In this document: piece after piece, positions 1-5,782 of the stretch | How the letters are laid out: each line of letters begins with the position of its first letter | Position numbering within the stretch: the first letter of the stretch is position 1 | Translations under genes and position numbers: made by a program | NCBI GenBank assembly: GCA_024998705.1 | Contig: JACOEF010000424.1 | Span: forward strand, 1-5,782 | From: Nitrospira sp. | Lineage (GTDB): Bacteria > Nitrospirota > Nitrospiria > Nitrospirales > Nitrospiraceae | Reading direction: 5' to 3' | DNA: 5,782 nt | Notes under the pieces: generated by a model | The model's input: only the letters and a program-made list of their open reading frames with translations | The model's database searches: none | Told to the model about the DNA's origin: nothing

Positions 1-575
1 CACTGCCGCATCGGCTTACGAATGACATCGAACCCGCCGACCTCGCTTTTGCCGTCCACAATTTCTTCGTTGGCCAGCACGGTCCCCAAGGCAGGACACC
101 AGTTCACCGGCACTTCCGCCACGTAGGCGAGCCCCCGCTCGAACAGCTTCAGAAAGATCCACTGAGTCCAACGATAGTAGTCCTGATCGGTGGTGCTGAG
201 TTCGCGGTCCCAATCGTAGGAGAGCCCGACTCGCTTCATTTGCCGCTTAAACGTCGCGACGTTCTGCGCCGTGGTGATGGCGGGATGCACACCGGTTTTC
301 ACCGCATACTGCTCGGCAGGCAACCCGAACGCATCCCACCCCATGGGATGCAGCACGTTGAAGCCACACATCCGTTTGTAGCGGGACACGATGTCTGTGG
401 CGGTATACCCTTCCAAATGCCCAACGTGCAGACCCGACCCTGAGGGGTACGGGAACATGTCGAGGCAATAGAACTTGGGCTTCGAGTGATCGTCCAGCGC
501 CCGAAACGGGCGGTGTGTCTCCCAATAGGTTTGCCACTTCGATTCAAGGGCCTGGTGGTCGTACGCCTTACTCAT
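1..575 (-). CDS. leuS: Leucyl-tRNA synthetase, N-terminal part (partial)
   Basis: Class I aminoacyl-tRNA synthetase that charges tRNA-Leu in the cytoplasm; essential for translation. 191 codons are visible from the ATG at 575-573, and the gene continues past base 1. The product begins [19 protein letters not shown], a typical LeuRS N-terminus. The HIGH-type ATP-binding signature reads HVGH at residues 50-53, inside [12 protein letters not shown], followed by [16 protein letters not shown] (73-88). Residues 120-123 (YDWD) and the segment [14 protein letters not shown] (158-171) are further LeuRS landmarks; the latter leads towards the zinc/editing insertion. The KMSKS loop, editing domain and anticodon domain lie outside the window. 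The next upstream ATG on this strand (589-587) is out of frame, so 575 is the first in-frame ATG. No strong Shine-Dalgarno precedes it. It is divergent from the methyltransferase gene. Family assignment is very secure. Confidence 0.97.
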   Translation of the reverse strand, partial: MSKAYDHQALESKWQTYWETHRPFRALDDHSKPKFYCLDMFPYPSGSGLHVGHLEGYTATDIVSRYKRMCGFNVLHPMGWDAFGLPAEQYAVKTGVHPAITTAQNVATFKRQMKRVGLSYDWDRELSTTDQDYYRWTQWIFLKLFERGLAYVAEVPVNWCPALGTVLANEEIVDGKSEVGGFDVIRKPMRQ

Positions 576-628
576 GGTGTGATTGTCATTTGTGAGGTCA
601 TCATTCGTCTTCGGTGAAAGAACGGACG

Positions 629-657
629 ACTCTAGCACACGCCGCACGGAGCAACAA
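629..657 (-). promoter_or_regulatory. Candidate sigma70-type promoter for leuS
   Basis: On the minus strand a -35-like TTGTTG (657-652) and a -10-like TAGAGT (634-629) are separated by exactly 17 nt. The -10 is preceded by TGC, giving an extended -10 arrangement. Transcription would start near 622, leaving a leader of about 45-50 nt before the leuS ATG at 575. The hexamers match the consensus only partly (3/6 and 4/6), but spacing, the extended -10 and the position directly upstream of leuS support the call. It lies within the 5' extension of the open methyltransferase frame, which favours a shorter start for that gene. Confidence 0.45.
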
Positions 658-678
658 GGACGAGGCTGGGCCAATGGG

Positions 679-717
679 GGCCGATTCGGCCACCAAGGGG
701 ATCCTCGCTTGATCCCC
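679..717 (+). repeat. Two adjacent inverted repeats in the methyltransferase leader
   Basis: The first is a palindrome GGCCGATTCGGCC at 679-691 (6-bp arms around one base). The second is a perfect 7-bp stem, GGGGATC (697-703) and GATCCCC (711-717), around a 7-nt loop. They end 18 nt before the ATG at 736. The 5' arm of the second stem contains most of an AAGGGG ribosome-binding-like stretch (695-700) that sits 8 nt before an in-frame TTG (709). They could be protein-binding sites or leader RNA structure; neither has a U-run, so they do not look like intrinsic terminators. The arms are seen directly; a function is inference. Confidence 0.4.
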
Positions 718-735
718 GACGCAACTCCTGATCAA

Positions 736-1413
736 ATGGCGAAACACCCAACACCCGACATCGATGCCGCCACGACATTCCACCAGACGCCCACACTGAT
801 GTACGCGACCTATATCTTTCCACGACTCATGGATTGGGTGCTCCGGGGCGAACGGTTTCAGGCCGAACGCCGGCAACTGCTGACTCCGGTGCATGGAGTC
901 GTCCTGGAAATCGGCTTCGGAACCGGATTGAATCTGCCACACTATCCGCCGACCGTGACCGCCCTGCATACCGTCGATCCCGCACCACTCTTGCCGGATC
1001 GAGTCGCTAGGCGGGTGGCCCAAGTCTCGTTCCCCGTTCACTTTCAGCAGCGGAGTGCCGAGCAATTACCCTTTGACGACGCCACCTTCGACGACGTGGT
1101 CAGTACGTTCACACTCTGCACGATTCCGGACCCGGTCAGGGCACTACGCGACATTCGCCGGGTCCTGAAGCCGGATGGCCGCTTTCTGTTCCTGGAGCAT
1201 GGCCGTAGCGACGATCCCGTCATCGCCCGCTGGCAGGATCGGCTCAACCCCCTGCAAAACATCCTGGCCTGCGGGTGCCATCTCAATCGCCGCATCGATC
1301 GACTGGTGCTCGACGCCGACCTGCGGCTGGAACAGCTTGATCGTTATTGCCTTCCCGGCATCCCGAGAATCGGGGGGGAAATGTATCGCGGCACCGCCCG
1401 CGTCAATAGGTAA
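736..1413 (+). CDS. Class I SAM-dependent methyltransferase (METTL7/UbiE-like)
   Basis: Predicted cytosolic or membrane-associated enzyme that transfers a methyl group from S-adenosylmethionine; the substrate is unknown. From the ATG at 736 the product is 225 aa, a normal length for a single Rossmann-fold methyltransferase. Motif I is VLEIGFGTG (56-64); an acidic residue after beta-2 is D81 (TVDPAP); SAEQLPFDDATFDDVV (107-122) is the motif II region; RVLKPDGRFLFLEHG (142-156) is the post-motif III strand. The segment NPLQNILACGCHLNRR (171-186) and the ending GIPRIGGEMYRGTA recall the METTL7 group, some of whose animal members methylate thiols, but this is resemblance only. The frame stays open upstream to a TTG at 583; that extension is low-complexity, overlaps the leuS promoter candidate and is unlike the family. 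No good Shine-Dalgarno precedes 736; TTG 709 (AAGGGG, 8-nt spacing) and ATG 799 are alternative starts. The gene stands alone, divergent from leuS. Confidence 0.88.
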   Translation: MAKHPTPDIDAATTFHQTPTLMYATYIFPRLMDWVLRGERFQAERRQLLTPVHGVVLEIGFGTGLNLPHYPPTVTALHTVDPAPLLPDRVARRVAQVSFPVHFQQRSAEQLPFDDATFDDVVSTFTLCTIPDPVRALRDIRRVLKPDGRFLFLEHGRSDDPVIARWQDRLNPLQNILACGCHLNRRIDRLVLDADLRLEQLDRYCLPGIPRIGGEMYRGTARVNR

Positions 1414-1441
1414 GCTTCCCTACAGTTCATTCTCGAAGCCT

Positions 1442-1460
1442 GACACTCGCCACAAGTGTC
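1442..1460 (+). terminator. Small hairpin downstream of the methyltransferase
   Basis: A perfect 6-bp stem GACACT (1442-1447) / AGTGTC (1455-1460) with a 7-nt loop starts 28 nt after the methyltransferase stop. A pyrimidine-rich, mostly C stretch follows instead of a T-run, so it is a poor intrinsic terminator. It may be a 3'-end stabilising hairpin or chance. Confidence 0.25.
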
Positions 1461-1496
1461 GCCTCTCCCCCCTTTCTGAGCCGGACAAACCGCGGG

Positions 1497-1526
1497 ATCC
1501 CTGAAACCGGGAGATTGTATCCCTGA
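1497..1526 (+). repeat. Pair of ATCCCTGA direct repeats upstream of the kinase
   Basis: ATCCCTGA occurs at 1497-1504 and again at 1519-1526, a centre-to-centre distance of 22 bp, about two helical turns. Each copy overlaps a short inverted repeat (GGGATCCC at 1494-1501; CCCTGAGGG at 1521-1529). They lie about 25-55 bp upstream of the only -10-like element in the kinase leader, a plausible activator position. The repeats are seen directly; an operator role is inference. Confidence 0.3.
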
Positions 1527-1552
1527 GGGCAATTTTGTAGACTGCACCGTAA

Positions 1553-1558
1553 TATACT
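1553..1558 (+). promoter_or_regulatory. Possible -10 element for the sensor kinase
   Basis: TATACT matches the sigma70 -10 consensus at five of six positions and lies 45 nt before the start codon at 1604. No convincing -35 exists at 16-18 nt spacing (the corresponding bases are near CAATTT), so if real it may depend on an activator. Weak call. Confidence 0.25.
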
Positions 1559-1590
1559 GGTCTATCTTCGGGTTCACCCATGCATCAGAC

Positions 1591-1595
1591 AGGAG
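1591..1595 (+). promoter_or_regulatory. Shine-Dalgarno for the kinase N-terminal frame
   Basis: AGGAG lies 8 nt before the ATG at 1604. An earlier in-frame ATG at 1580 is followed by an in-frame TAG at 1601-1603, directly abutting the 1604 ATG, so translation cannot start upstream of 1604. Confidence 0.75.
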
Positions 1596-1603
1596 TGGCC
1601 TAG

Positions 1604-2611
1604 ATGGCCTCCTCACCGTCGTTCCCCGACAGACAGCCGCCATTGACCACTCCATTATCCACACCATCTGATTCAGCCCGCGACAGCAGCATCTCCCTAC
1701 AACAGGTCACACTCCTGTATGGGGCCATGCCGGCAGCGCTGGTGGCCGGGCTCGGCTGCGCACTCGCTCTGATCGCCGTCAATTGGCATGTCGTCCCGCA
1801 TGACCGGCTTCTCATCTGGCTTGCGTACCACCTGATCCTTTCCGCAGGCCGGTACGGGCTCGCTCGCTCCTTCAAGGCCAACAAACCGGGCCCTGCCAAC
1901 ATCTATCGCTGGGACCAGGCGTTTCTGCTCGGCACGACACTCGCGGGGCTCGGCTGGGGTGCCTCAGCCCTGTGGTTGTTTCCAGAATCCTCACCGGCCC
2001 ACCAACTCTTTCTGACTTTCGTACTCGCAGGCATCGCCGCCGGCTCCGCCTCTACCTTAGCCGCTCGCTTCGACGCCTTTTTGTCCTTCTCCCTGCCGAT
2101 GTTGATGCCACTCATCCTGCGACTCTTCACCCTCAACCATGAGCAAGCCCTGCCGATGGCGATCTGCACCATGCTCTTCTCGATGCTCATGGTCTACACG
2201 GCGCACCGGACCTCCCACACCGTCCAGGAAACCCTCCGGCTGAAGTATCACAACACGCAACTGGTGGATCAACTCGCCGGTCAGCTACAGGAAGGGGAGC
2301 AGATGGAATTGCTCCTCACTGTCAAGACCGAACACCATCGCTTCATCATGGAGTATGCCCAGGACATCATCTACCGGACAGACCGGAGCGGCCGTTTTAC
2401 GTTCATCAATCCCGCGGTCATCCGACTCCTGGGGTATCACGAGACAGAGGTGCTCGGCCATCGTGCGCTGGATTTCGTGCACCCTGAGTACCGGCGCCTG
2501 GCGGAACGCTTTTACCTCCGGCAATTTCTCCGGAAGACGGCCAGCACCTATTATGAGTTTCCCCTGATCACCCACTCTCAACAGACCCTGTGGGTCGGAC
2601 AGAACGTGTAA
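1604..2611 (+). CDS. Membrane sensor module of an interrupted hybrid kinase (six TM helices and truncated PAS)
   Basis: 335 aa, ending at a TAA in the same frame as the kinase that follows. The N-terminal 30 residues are Ser/Pro/Thr-rich. Six hydrophobic segments follow, at about residues 38-60, 66-86, 105-126, 132-153, 158-176 and 183-201: an integral-membrane sensory domain of a kind seen at the front of bacterial signalling proteins, which I cannot assign to a named family. A polar, probably helical linker (about 204-245) leads into a PAS domain (246-335) with DIIYRTDRSGRFTFINPA and LLGYHETEVLGHRALDFVHPE. The PAS stops at LWVGQNV, lacking its last beta strands, which are encoded just after the stop. 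Alone, this product would be a membrane protein with an incomplete PAS and no kinase. The start is secure (AGGAG, 8-nt spacing, in-frame stop immediately upstream). It is best read as the front of a single ancestral gene of about 1,315 codons. Confidence 0.85.
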   Translation: MASSPSFPDRQPPLTTPLSTPSDSARDSSISLQQVTLLYGAMPAALVAGLGCALALIAVNWHVVPHDRLLIWLAYHLILSAGRYGLARSFKANKPGPANIYRWDQAFLLGTTLAGLGWGASALWLFPESSPAHQLFLTFVLAGIAAGSASTLAARFDAFLSFSLPMLMPLILRLFTLNHEQALPMAICTMLFSMLMVYTAHRTSHTVQETLRLKYHNTQLVDQLAGQLQEGEQMELLLTVKTEHHRFIMEYAQDIIYRTDRSGRFTFINPAVIRLLGYHETEVLGHRALDFVHPEYRRLAERFYLRQFLRKTASTYYEFPLITHSQQTLWVGQNV

Positions 2612-2627
2612 CTGCTGCAACGCGACC

Positions 2628-2633
2628 AGGAGG
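2628..2633 (+). promoter_or_regulatory. AGGAGG just after the interrupting stop
   Basis: A perfect Shine-Dalgarno core begins 17 nt after the TAA. It also encodes part of Gln-Glu-Val in the PAS, so it may be coincidental. The first standard in-frame start after it is GTG 2651, with a 17-nt spacer, longer than optimal. ATC 2636 is in frame but too close and a rare start. It might permit weak re-initiation. Confidence 0.3.
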
Positions 2634-2650
2634 TCATCGGGTTTCAGGCT

Positions 2651-5551
2651 GTGCTTCGGGATATTTCTGCTCGGAAACAGACCGAAGAAGCCTTGCGCAT
2701 CAGCCAGGAGCGATACCGTGCGCTGTTTGAGAGCAGCCCCGAAATGTTGCTGACCGTCGATGCACAGGGCACATTGCTCACAGTCAATACCACCACTGCC
2801 GCCGAATTGGGCTATGAAACCGACGAGCTGAGCGGTCACCCGGCGACTCTGATCGTCCACCCGGATGATCACAGCAGCATGCAGCAACATTTCGCCGACT
2901 GTCTCAGCCGGCCGGGAGAAGTCCTTCGCTGGAGCTTCCGGAAGATGCGTAAGGACGGCAGCCTGCTCTGGGTGAGGGAAGCGGCCCGGGCCGTGCGCAA
3001 CCCCGACGGGCAGTACGATATCGTCATCGTGTGCGCGAACGTAACCGAACAGAAAAACATGGAAGATGCCCTGACCCAGACGCGCCAACTCCTGGAGTCT
3101 ATCGTCGAGCACATTCCCCACATTGTCTTTTTAAAAGACGCCCAAGAATTGCGCTTCGTCCAGTTCAACAAAGCGGGCGAGGAACTGATCGGCTTGCCGC
3201 GAGAGGCGCTCCTGGGGAAAAACGACTTCGATTTCTTCCCTCCTGAGCAGGCGACATTCTTTACCACCAGAGACCGTGAAGTCCTGACCGGCGGCGGCAC
3301 GATGATGGACATTCCTGCCGAACCCATCCAGACGAAGCACCAGGGCTTGCGATGGCTCCATACCAAAAAGCTCCCCCTCTACGACCAAGCCGGCATGCCG
3401 CGTTATCTATTGGGCATTTCGGAAGACATCACGGACCGGAAACAACGTGAAGAAATCGAACAAGGACGTCTGGAGCAATTAGCCGTACAGCAGACCGTCC
3501 TGCATGTCCTGGCGGAACATCCGGCCATTCACGGCGGCTACCCCTCGGGGGCCTTCCCGACTATTGTGGAAAATACCGCTCACACGCTGTCCGTCGAGCG
3601 TGCCAGCATCTGGCTCTTTGACGATACACAGAGCACCCTGATTCTCCAGGACCTCTTTGAAGTCACGCCGAAGCAGCACAGCGGCGGATTACGCCGGCCG
3701 ACCGACGGATACCCCTCCTTCGTCCTTGCGCTGGACCAAGAACCCTTTGCGCTCTCCGCACGGGACGCCCAAACCGATCCACGCACAAGCGAACTGACTC
3801 AGGATTATTTGGCCCCCTTGAACATCAAAGCCGTGCTCGATGCCCCGATCCGACGACACGGTAAGGTGATCGGGATCTTATGCATCGAGCACGTCGGCTC
3901 TATCAGAACATGGGCCCCGGAAGAACAAACCTTTGCCGGATCCCTGGCCGCCATGGCGACCTTAACGCTGGAAGCCTCCGACCGCCGTGAGGCGCAAGAA
4001 GCGCTGGAGCACCATGTCCGTGAGCGCACCGACGAACTGCGCCGGACGACCGCCCATCTTGAGACCATCATCGAAGATTCCCCTCTGGCCATGATCGAAT
4101 TGGATCAGGCAGGCCTCATCACCACCTGGAATGCCGCCGCCACCGCCCTCTTCGGGTGGACCAAAGACGAGGTGTTGGGCAAAGAACTCCCCTATGTGCC
4201 CCCGGGACAGGAAGAGGTGTCCAAAGATTTGTGGACGGCGGTAATGAGCGGCGCGGCGCCGCGCAATCTGGAACTGCGCCGCCAGCGAAAGGACGGAGCC
4301 CTGGTAGATGTGAACATGTGGGGCAGCCTGCTCCAGGGTCCCGGCGGCCAGGCGGTCGGCTCCATCGGATTCTTCGTCGATATCACGAAGCACAAACAAC
4401 TCGAAGACCAACTCCGGCAGGCCCACAAGATGGAAGGGATCGGCCGTTTGGCCGGCGGCGTGGCTCACGATTTCAACAACCTGCTCACGGTCATCAACGG
4501 ATGCGCCACGCTCCTGCTGGAACAGGTACGGGCCGAAGATCCACTGCATCATTTGCTGACGGAGATCCTGACCGCGGGCCAGCGAGCGGCGGCCTTGACC
4601 AAGCAACTCCTGGCCTTCAGCCGACGCCAAGTGCTGACGTTCCAGATCTTCGACCTCAATGAGGCACTTTCGTCGATCAGTTCCATGATCGAACGGTTGA
4701 TCGGCGAAGACATCAGCCTGGTCAGAAATCTGGACTCGCGGCCCTGCACGATTCGCGCAGACAGGGGACAGATCGATCAAGTGGTGCTGAATCTGGCCGT
4801 CAACGCGAAAGATGCCATGCCTGCCGGCGGAACACTCACGATAGCGACGCAGGCCCTGTTCATTACACCCGACAGCCCGGTGCCCCATCCCACATTGCTG
4901 CCGGGAGCCTATGCGCACCTGTCGATCCGCGACTCAGGGGAAGGCATGGACCGCACGACCCTGTCCCATATTTTCGAACCCTTCTTCACCACCAAGGAAG
5001 ACGGCAAGGGAACCGGACTCGGGTTGGCCATGGTCTACGGCATCGTCAAACAAAGCCAGGGGTTCATCTTTGCCGACAGCACACCCGGCGAAGGTTCGAT
5101 CTTCGACCTCTACCTTCCACTGGTCGAAGCCCCGTCGCCCACCACCTCGCTTCCCCTCCCATCCAAACCGCATGGTGGACGGGAGACCATTCTGTTGGTC
5201 GAGGATCAACAGGCCGTCCGGATGCTGCTCACCCAAGCCCTGTCCGATTACGGCTACACCCTGCTCGAAGCGTCCAGCGGGCAAGAAGCGCTCCGCTTGG
5301 TCGCCGCCACCCACACTCCCATTCATATTCTGCTGACGGACGTCGTGATGCCGCAGATGACAGGACCGACCTTGGCTGAGCACCTACGTCAGCAATGGCC
5401 CGAGCTTCGGGTGCTCTTTATGTCGGGATACGCGGAGGGGAGCGTGTTGCCGACGTTTCTCTCGGAACCGGGCACCGGCTTCATTCAGAAGCCCTTTCTC
5501 CCCACGGAATTGGCACAGAAACTCCGCGAGTTGCTGGATCCCATCACGTAA
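2651..5551 (+). CDS. Hybrid sensor histidine kinase/response regulator (PAS-PAS-GAF-PAS-HisKA-HATPase-REC)
   Basis: Two-component kinase that would autophosphorylate on His and pass the phosphate to its own receiver domain. From GTG 2651 it has 966 aa; homology actually begins right after the stop at 2612. Order: tail of the interrupted PAS (1-15), PAS (about 22-138), PAS (about 143-266, with FLKDA and GKNDFDFFP), GAF (about 281-443, ending in VLDAPIRRHGKVIGILCIE), helical linker (444-470), PAS (about 466-583), HisKA with H606 in GRLAGGVAHDFNNLL, HATPase with N box (NLAVNAKDAM, 714-723), G1 DSGEGMD (761-767), F box IFEPFFTTK (774-782) and G2 GKGTGLGLAM (785-794), then REC (about 846-960) with D852, phosphoacceptor D897 (LLTDVVMPQMTG), S925 and K947 (FIQKPF). 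All residues needed for catalysis are present. There is no DNA-binding or enzymatic output domain, so a partner protein is expected; none is in the window. Without the upstream frame the product would be soluble. The real start is uncertain. Confidence 0.9.
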   Translation: MLRDISARKQTEEALRISQERYRALFESSPEMLLTVDAQGTLLTVNTTTAAELGYETDELSGHPATLIVHPDDHSSMQQHFADCLSRPGEVLRWSFRKMRKDGSLLWVREAARAVRNPDGQYDIVIVCANVTEQKNMEDALTQTRQLLESIVEHIPHIVFLKDAQELRFVQFNKAGEELIGLPREALLGKNDFDFFPPEQATFFTTRDREVLTGGGTMMDIPAEPIQTKHQGLRWLHTKKLPLYDQAGMPRYLLGISEDITDRKQREEIEQGRLEQLAVQQTVLHVLAEHPAIHGGYPSGAFPTIVENTAHTLSVERASIWLFDDTQSTLILQDLFEVTPKQHSGGLRRPTDGYPSFVLALDQEPFALSARDAQTDPRTSELTQDYLAPLNIKAVLDAPIRRHGKVIGILCIEHVGSIRTWAPEEQTFAGSLAAMATLTLEASDRREAQEALEHHVRERTDELRRTTAHLETIIEDSPLAMIELDQAGLITTWNAAATALFGWTKDEVLGKELPYVPPGQEEVSKDLWTAVMSGAAPRNLELRRQRKDGALVDVNMWGSLLQGPGGQAVGSIGFFVDITKHKQLEDQLRQAHKMEGIGRLAGGVAHDFNNLLTVINGCATLLLEQVRAEDPLHHLLTEILTAGQRAAALTKQLLAFSRRQVLTFQIFDLNEALSSISSMIERLIGEDISLVRNLDSRPCTIRADRGQIDQVVLNLAVNAKDAMPAGGTLTIATQALFITPDSPVPHPTLLPGAYAHLSIRDSGEGMDRTTLSHIFEPFFTTKEDGKGTGLGLAMVYGIVKQSQGFIFADSTPGEGSIFDLYLPLVEAPSPTTSLPLPSKPHGGRETILLVEDQQAVRMLLTQALSDYGYTLLEASSGQEALRLVAATHTPIHILLTDVVMPQMTGPTLAEHLRQQWPELRVLFMSGYAEGSVLPTFLSEPGTGFIQKPFLPTELAQKLRELLDPIT

Positions 5552-5598
5552 CACCCCTCAATGGCCTGTTCGGCGGGAGCAGTGGCGCGGACCGAGAC

Positions 5599-5782
5599 TT
5601 AACCCGGCAGGATGGCGTGAAAATGTTCGATGGAGGGAAACCGCGCGGAAGGGACTGCTGAAGCCTGAGAGCTCGACCGCGAGCGGTGAAAAATCCGGCC
5701 GATTCCGAAATCTTCGGCCGCAGCCAGACATTGTTCATCGTCATCGACGTACAACGCCCGCGCCGGATCGAATCCGACCAGA
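5599..5782 (-). CDS. HAD-superfamily hydrolase, C-terminal end (partial)
   Basis: The last 60 codons of a minus-strand gene entering from the right edge, ending at TAA 5601-5599. The visible protein starts LVGFDPARALYVDDDEQCLA and continues AAEDFGIGRIFHRSRSSSQ. ALYVDDDEQCLAAAEDFGI is HAD motif IV, with the Mg-binding acidic pair, followed by the family's typical A-x-x-x-G-I stretch; the ending (FPSIEHFHAIL) also fits the C-terminus of HAD phosphatases. The nucleophile (DxD) motif and cap domain lie outside the window, so the substrate cannot be inferred. The gene is convergent with the kinase, with only 47 bp between the stops and no clear terminator hairpin there. Confidence 0.8.
   Translation of the reverse strand, partial: LVGFDPARALYVDDDEQCLAAAEDFGIGRIFHRSRSSSQASAVPSARFPSIEHFHAILPG

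Larger units (their letters stand above)
1604..5551 (+). pseudogene. Full-length hybrid histidine kinase interrupted by one in-frame stop
   Basis: Both open frames share one reading frame, separated only by TAA at 2609-2611. Reading through gives GQNV-stop-LLQRDQEVIGFQAV, a continuous PAS C-terminus; related PAS domains usually read GQNVQL here, so the stop most simply replaces a CAA glutamine codon. The restored protein would have 1,315 positions: six TM helices, PAS, PAS, PAS, GAF, PAS, HisKA, HATPase, REC. No other stop or frameshift is seen and all catalytic motifs remain, so decay, if real, is recent. Alternatives are a sequencing error, stop readthrough, or two cooperating polypeptides. 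Confidence 0.6.

Noticed and set aside
583..611. TTGTCA at 583-588 as a -35 for a plus-strand methyltransferase promoter
   Set aside because: No -10-like hexamer occurs 16-18 nt downstream.
2600..2660. A frameshift or insertion as the cause of the kinase split
   Set aside because: The upstream and downstream frames are identical and the amino-acid alignment to a typical PAS continues without gap, so a substitution creating a stop suffices.
2285..3121. A 278-codon open frame on the minus strand opposite the kinase
   Set aside because: It spans the kinase stop region but lies opposite recognisable PAS coding sequence. Its translation shows no recognisable domain and is typical antisense shadow in GC-rich DNA.
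4156..4662. A 168-codon plus-strand open frame overlapping the kinase in another frame
   Set aside because: Arg/Gly/Pro-rich out-of-frame translation inside well-conserved PAS/HisKA coding sequence.
3962..4918. A 318-codon open frame on the minus strand opposite the GAF-PAS-HisKA-HATPase region
   Set aside because: The plus strand here encodes clear H, N and G box motifs; the antisense translation has no recognisable fold and results from GC-biased third positions.
5552..5598. An intrinsic terminator between the convergent kinase and HAD genes
   Set aside because: Only a 3-bp GCC/GGC pairing is visible and there is no T-run on either strand.
5544..5744. A 66-codon minus-strand open frame at the right end
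   Set aside because: It is a different frame from the HAD C-terminus, which has clear motif IV homology over the same bases.

Overview
The window looks like chromosomal DNA from a GC-rich Gram-negative-type bacterium. The nearly gap-free layout, the LeuRS subtype ([12 protein letters not shown] signature) and a very large PAS/GAF-rich hybrid histidine kinase would fit a Nitrospira-like member of the Nitrospirota. That assignment is inference from style and recall, not from a database search. No RNA genes, CRISPR arrays, insertion sequences, phage genes or integration sites were seen.

Layout from left to right. (1) The 5' part of leuS (leucyl-tRNA synthetase), minus strand, start codon at 575-573, running off the left edge. 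(2) A divergent spacer of about 160 bp with a good candidate leuS promoter and two adjacent hairpins ahead of the next gene. (3) A class I SAM-dependent methyltransferase, plus strand, about 736-1413, resembling the METTL7/UbiE-like group. (4) A 190 bp intergenic region with a small hairpin, a pair of 8-bp direct repeats 22 bp apart, a weak -10-like element and a clear Shine-Dalgarno. (5) A very large hybrid sensor kinase reading frame, plus strand, 1604-5551, cut by one in-frame TAA at 2609-2611. The upstream part carries six probable membrane helices and most of a PAS domain. The downstream part carries the end of that PAS, two more PAS domains, a GAF domain, another PAS, HisKA, HATPase and a receiver domain. 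(6) The C-terminal 60 codons of a HAD-superfamily hydrolase, minus strand, 5782-5599, convergent with the kinase and running off the right edge.

The genes do not form an evident pathway. leuS and the methyltransferase are divergent, the kinase appears to have its own leader, and the HAD gene is convergent. The most notable observation is the kinase interruption. Reading frame and homology are intact on both sides of the stop, the stop falls where related PAS domains usually have Gln (GQNVQL), and a single C-to-T change (CAA to TAA) explains it. It may be a recent nonsense mutation, a sequencing error, or a split gene with internal re-initiation. The sequence alone does not show a new kind of biological system.
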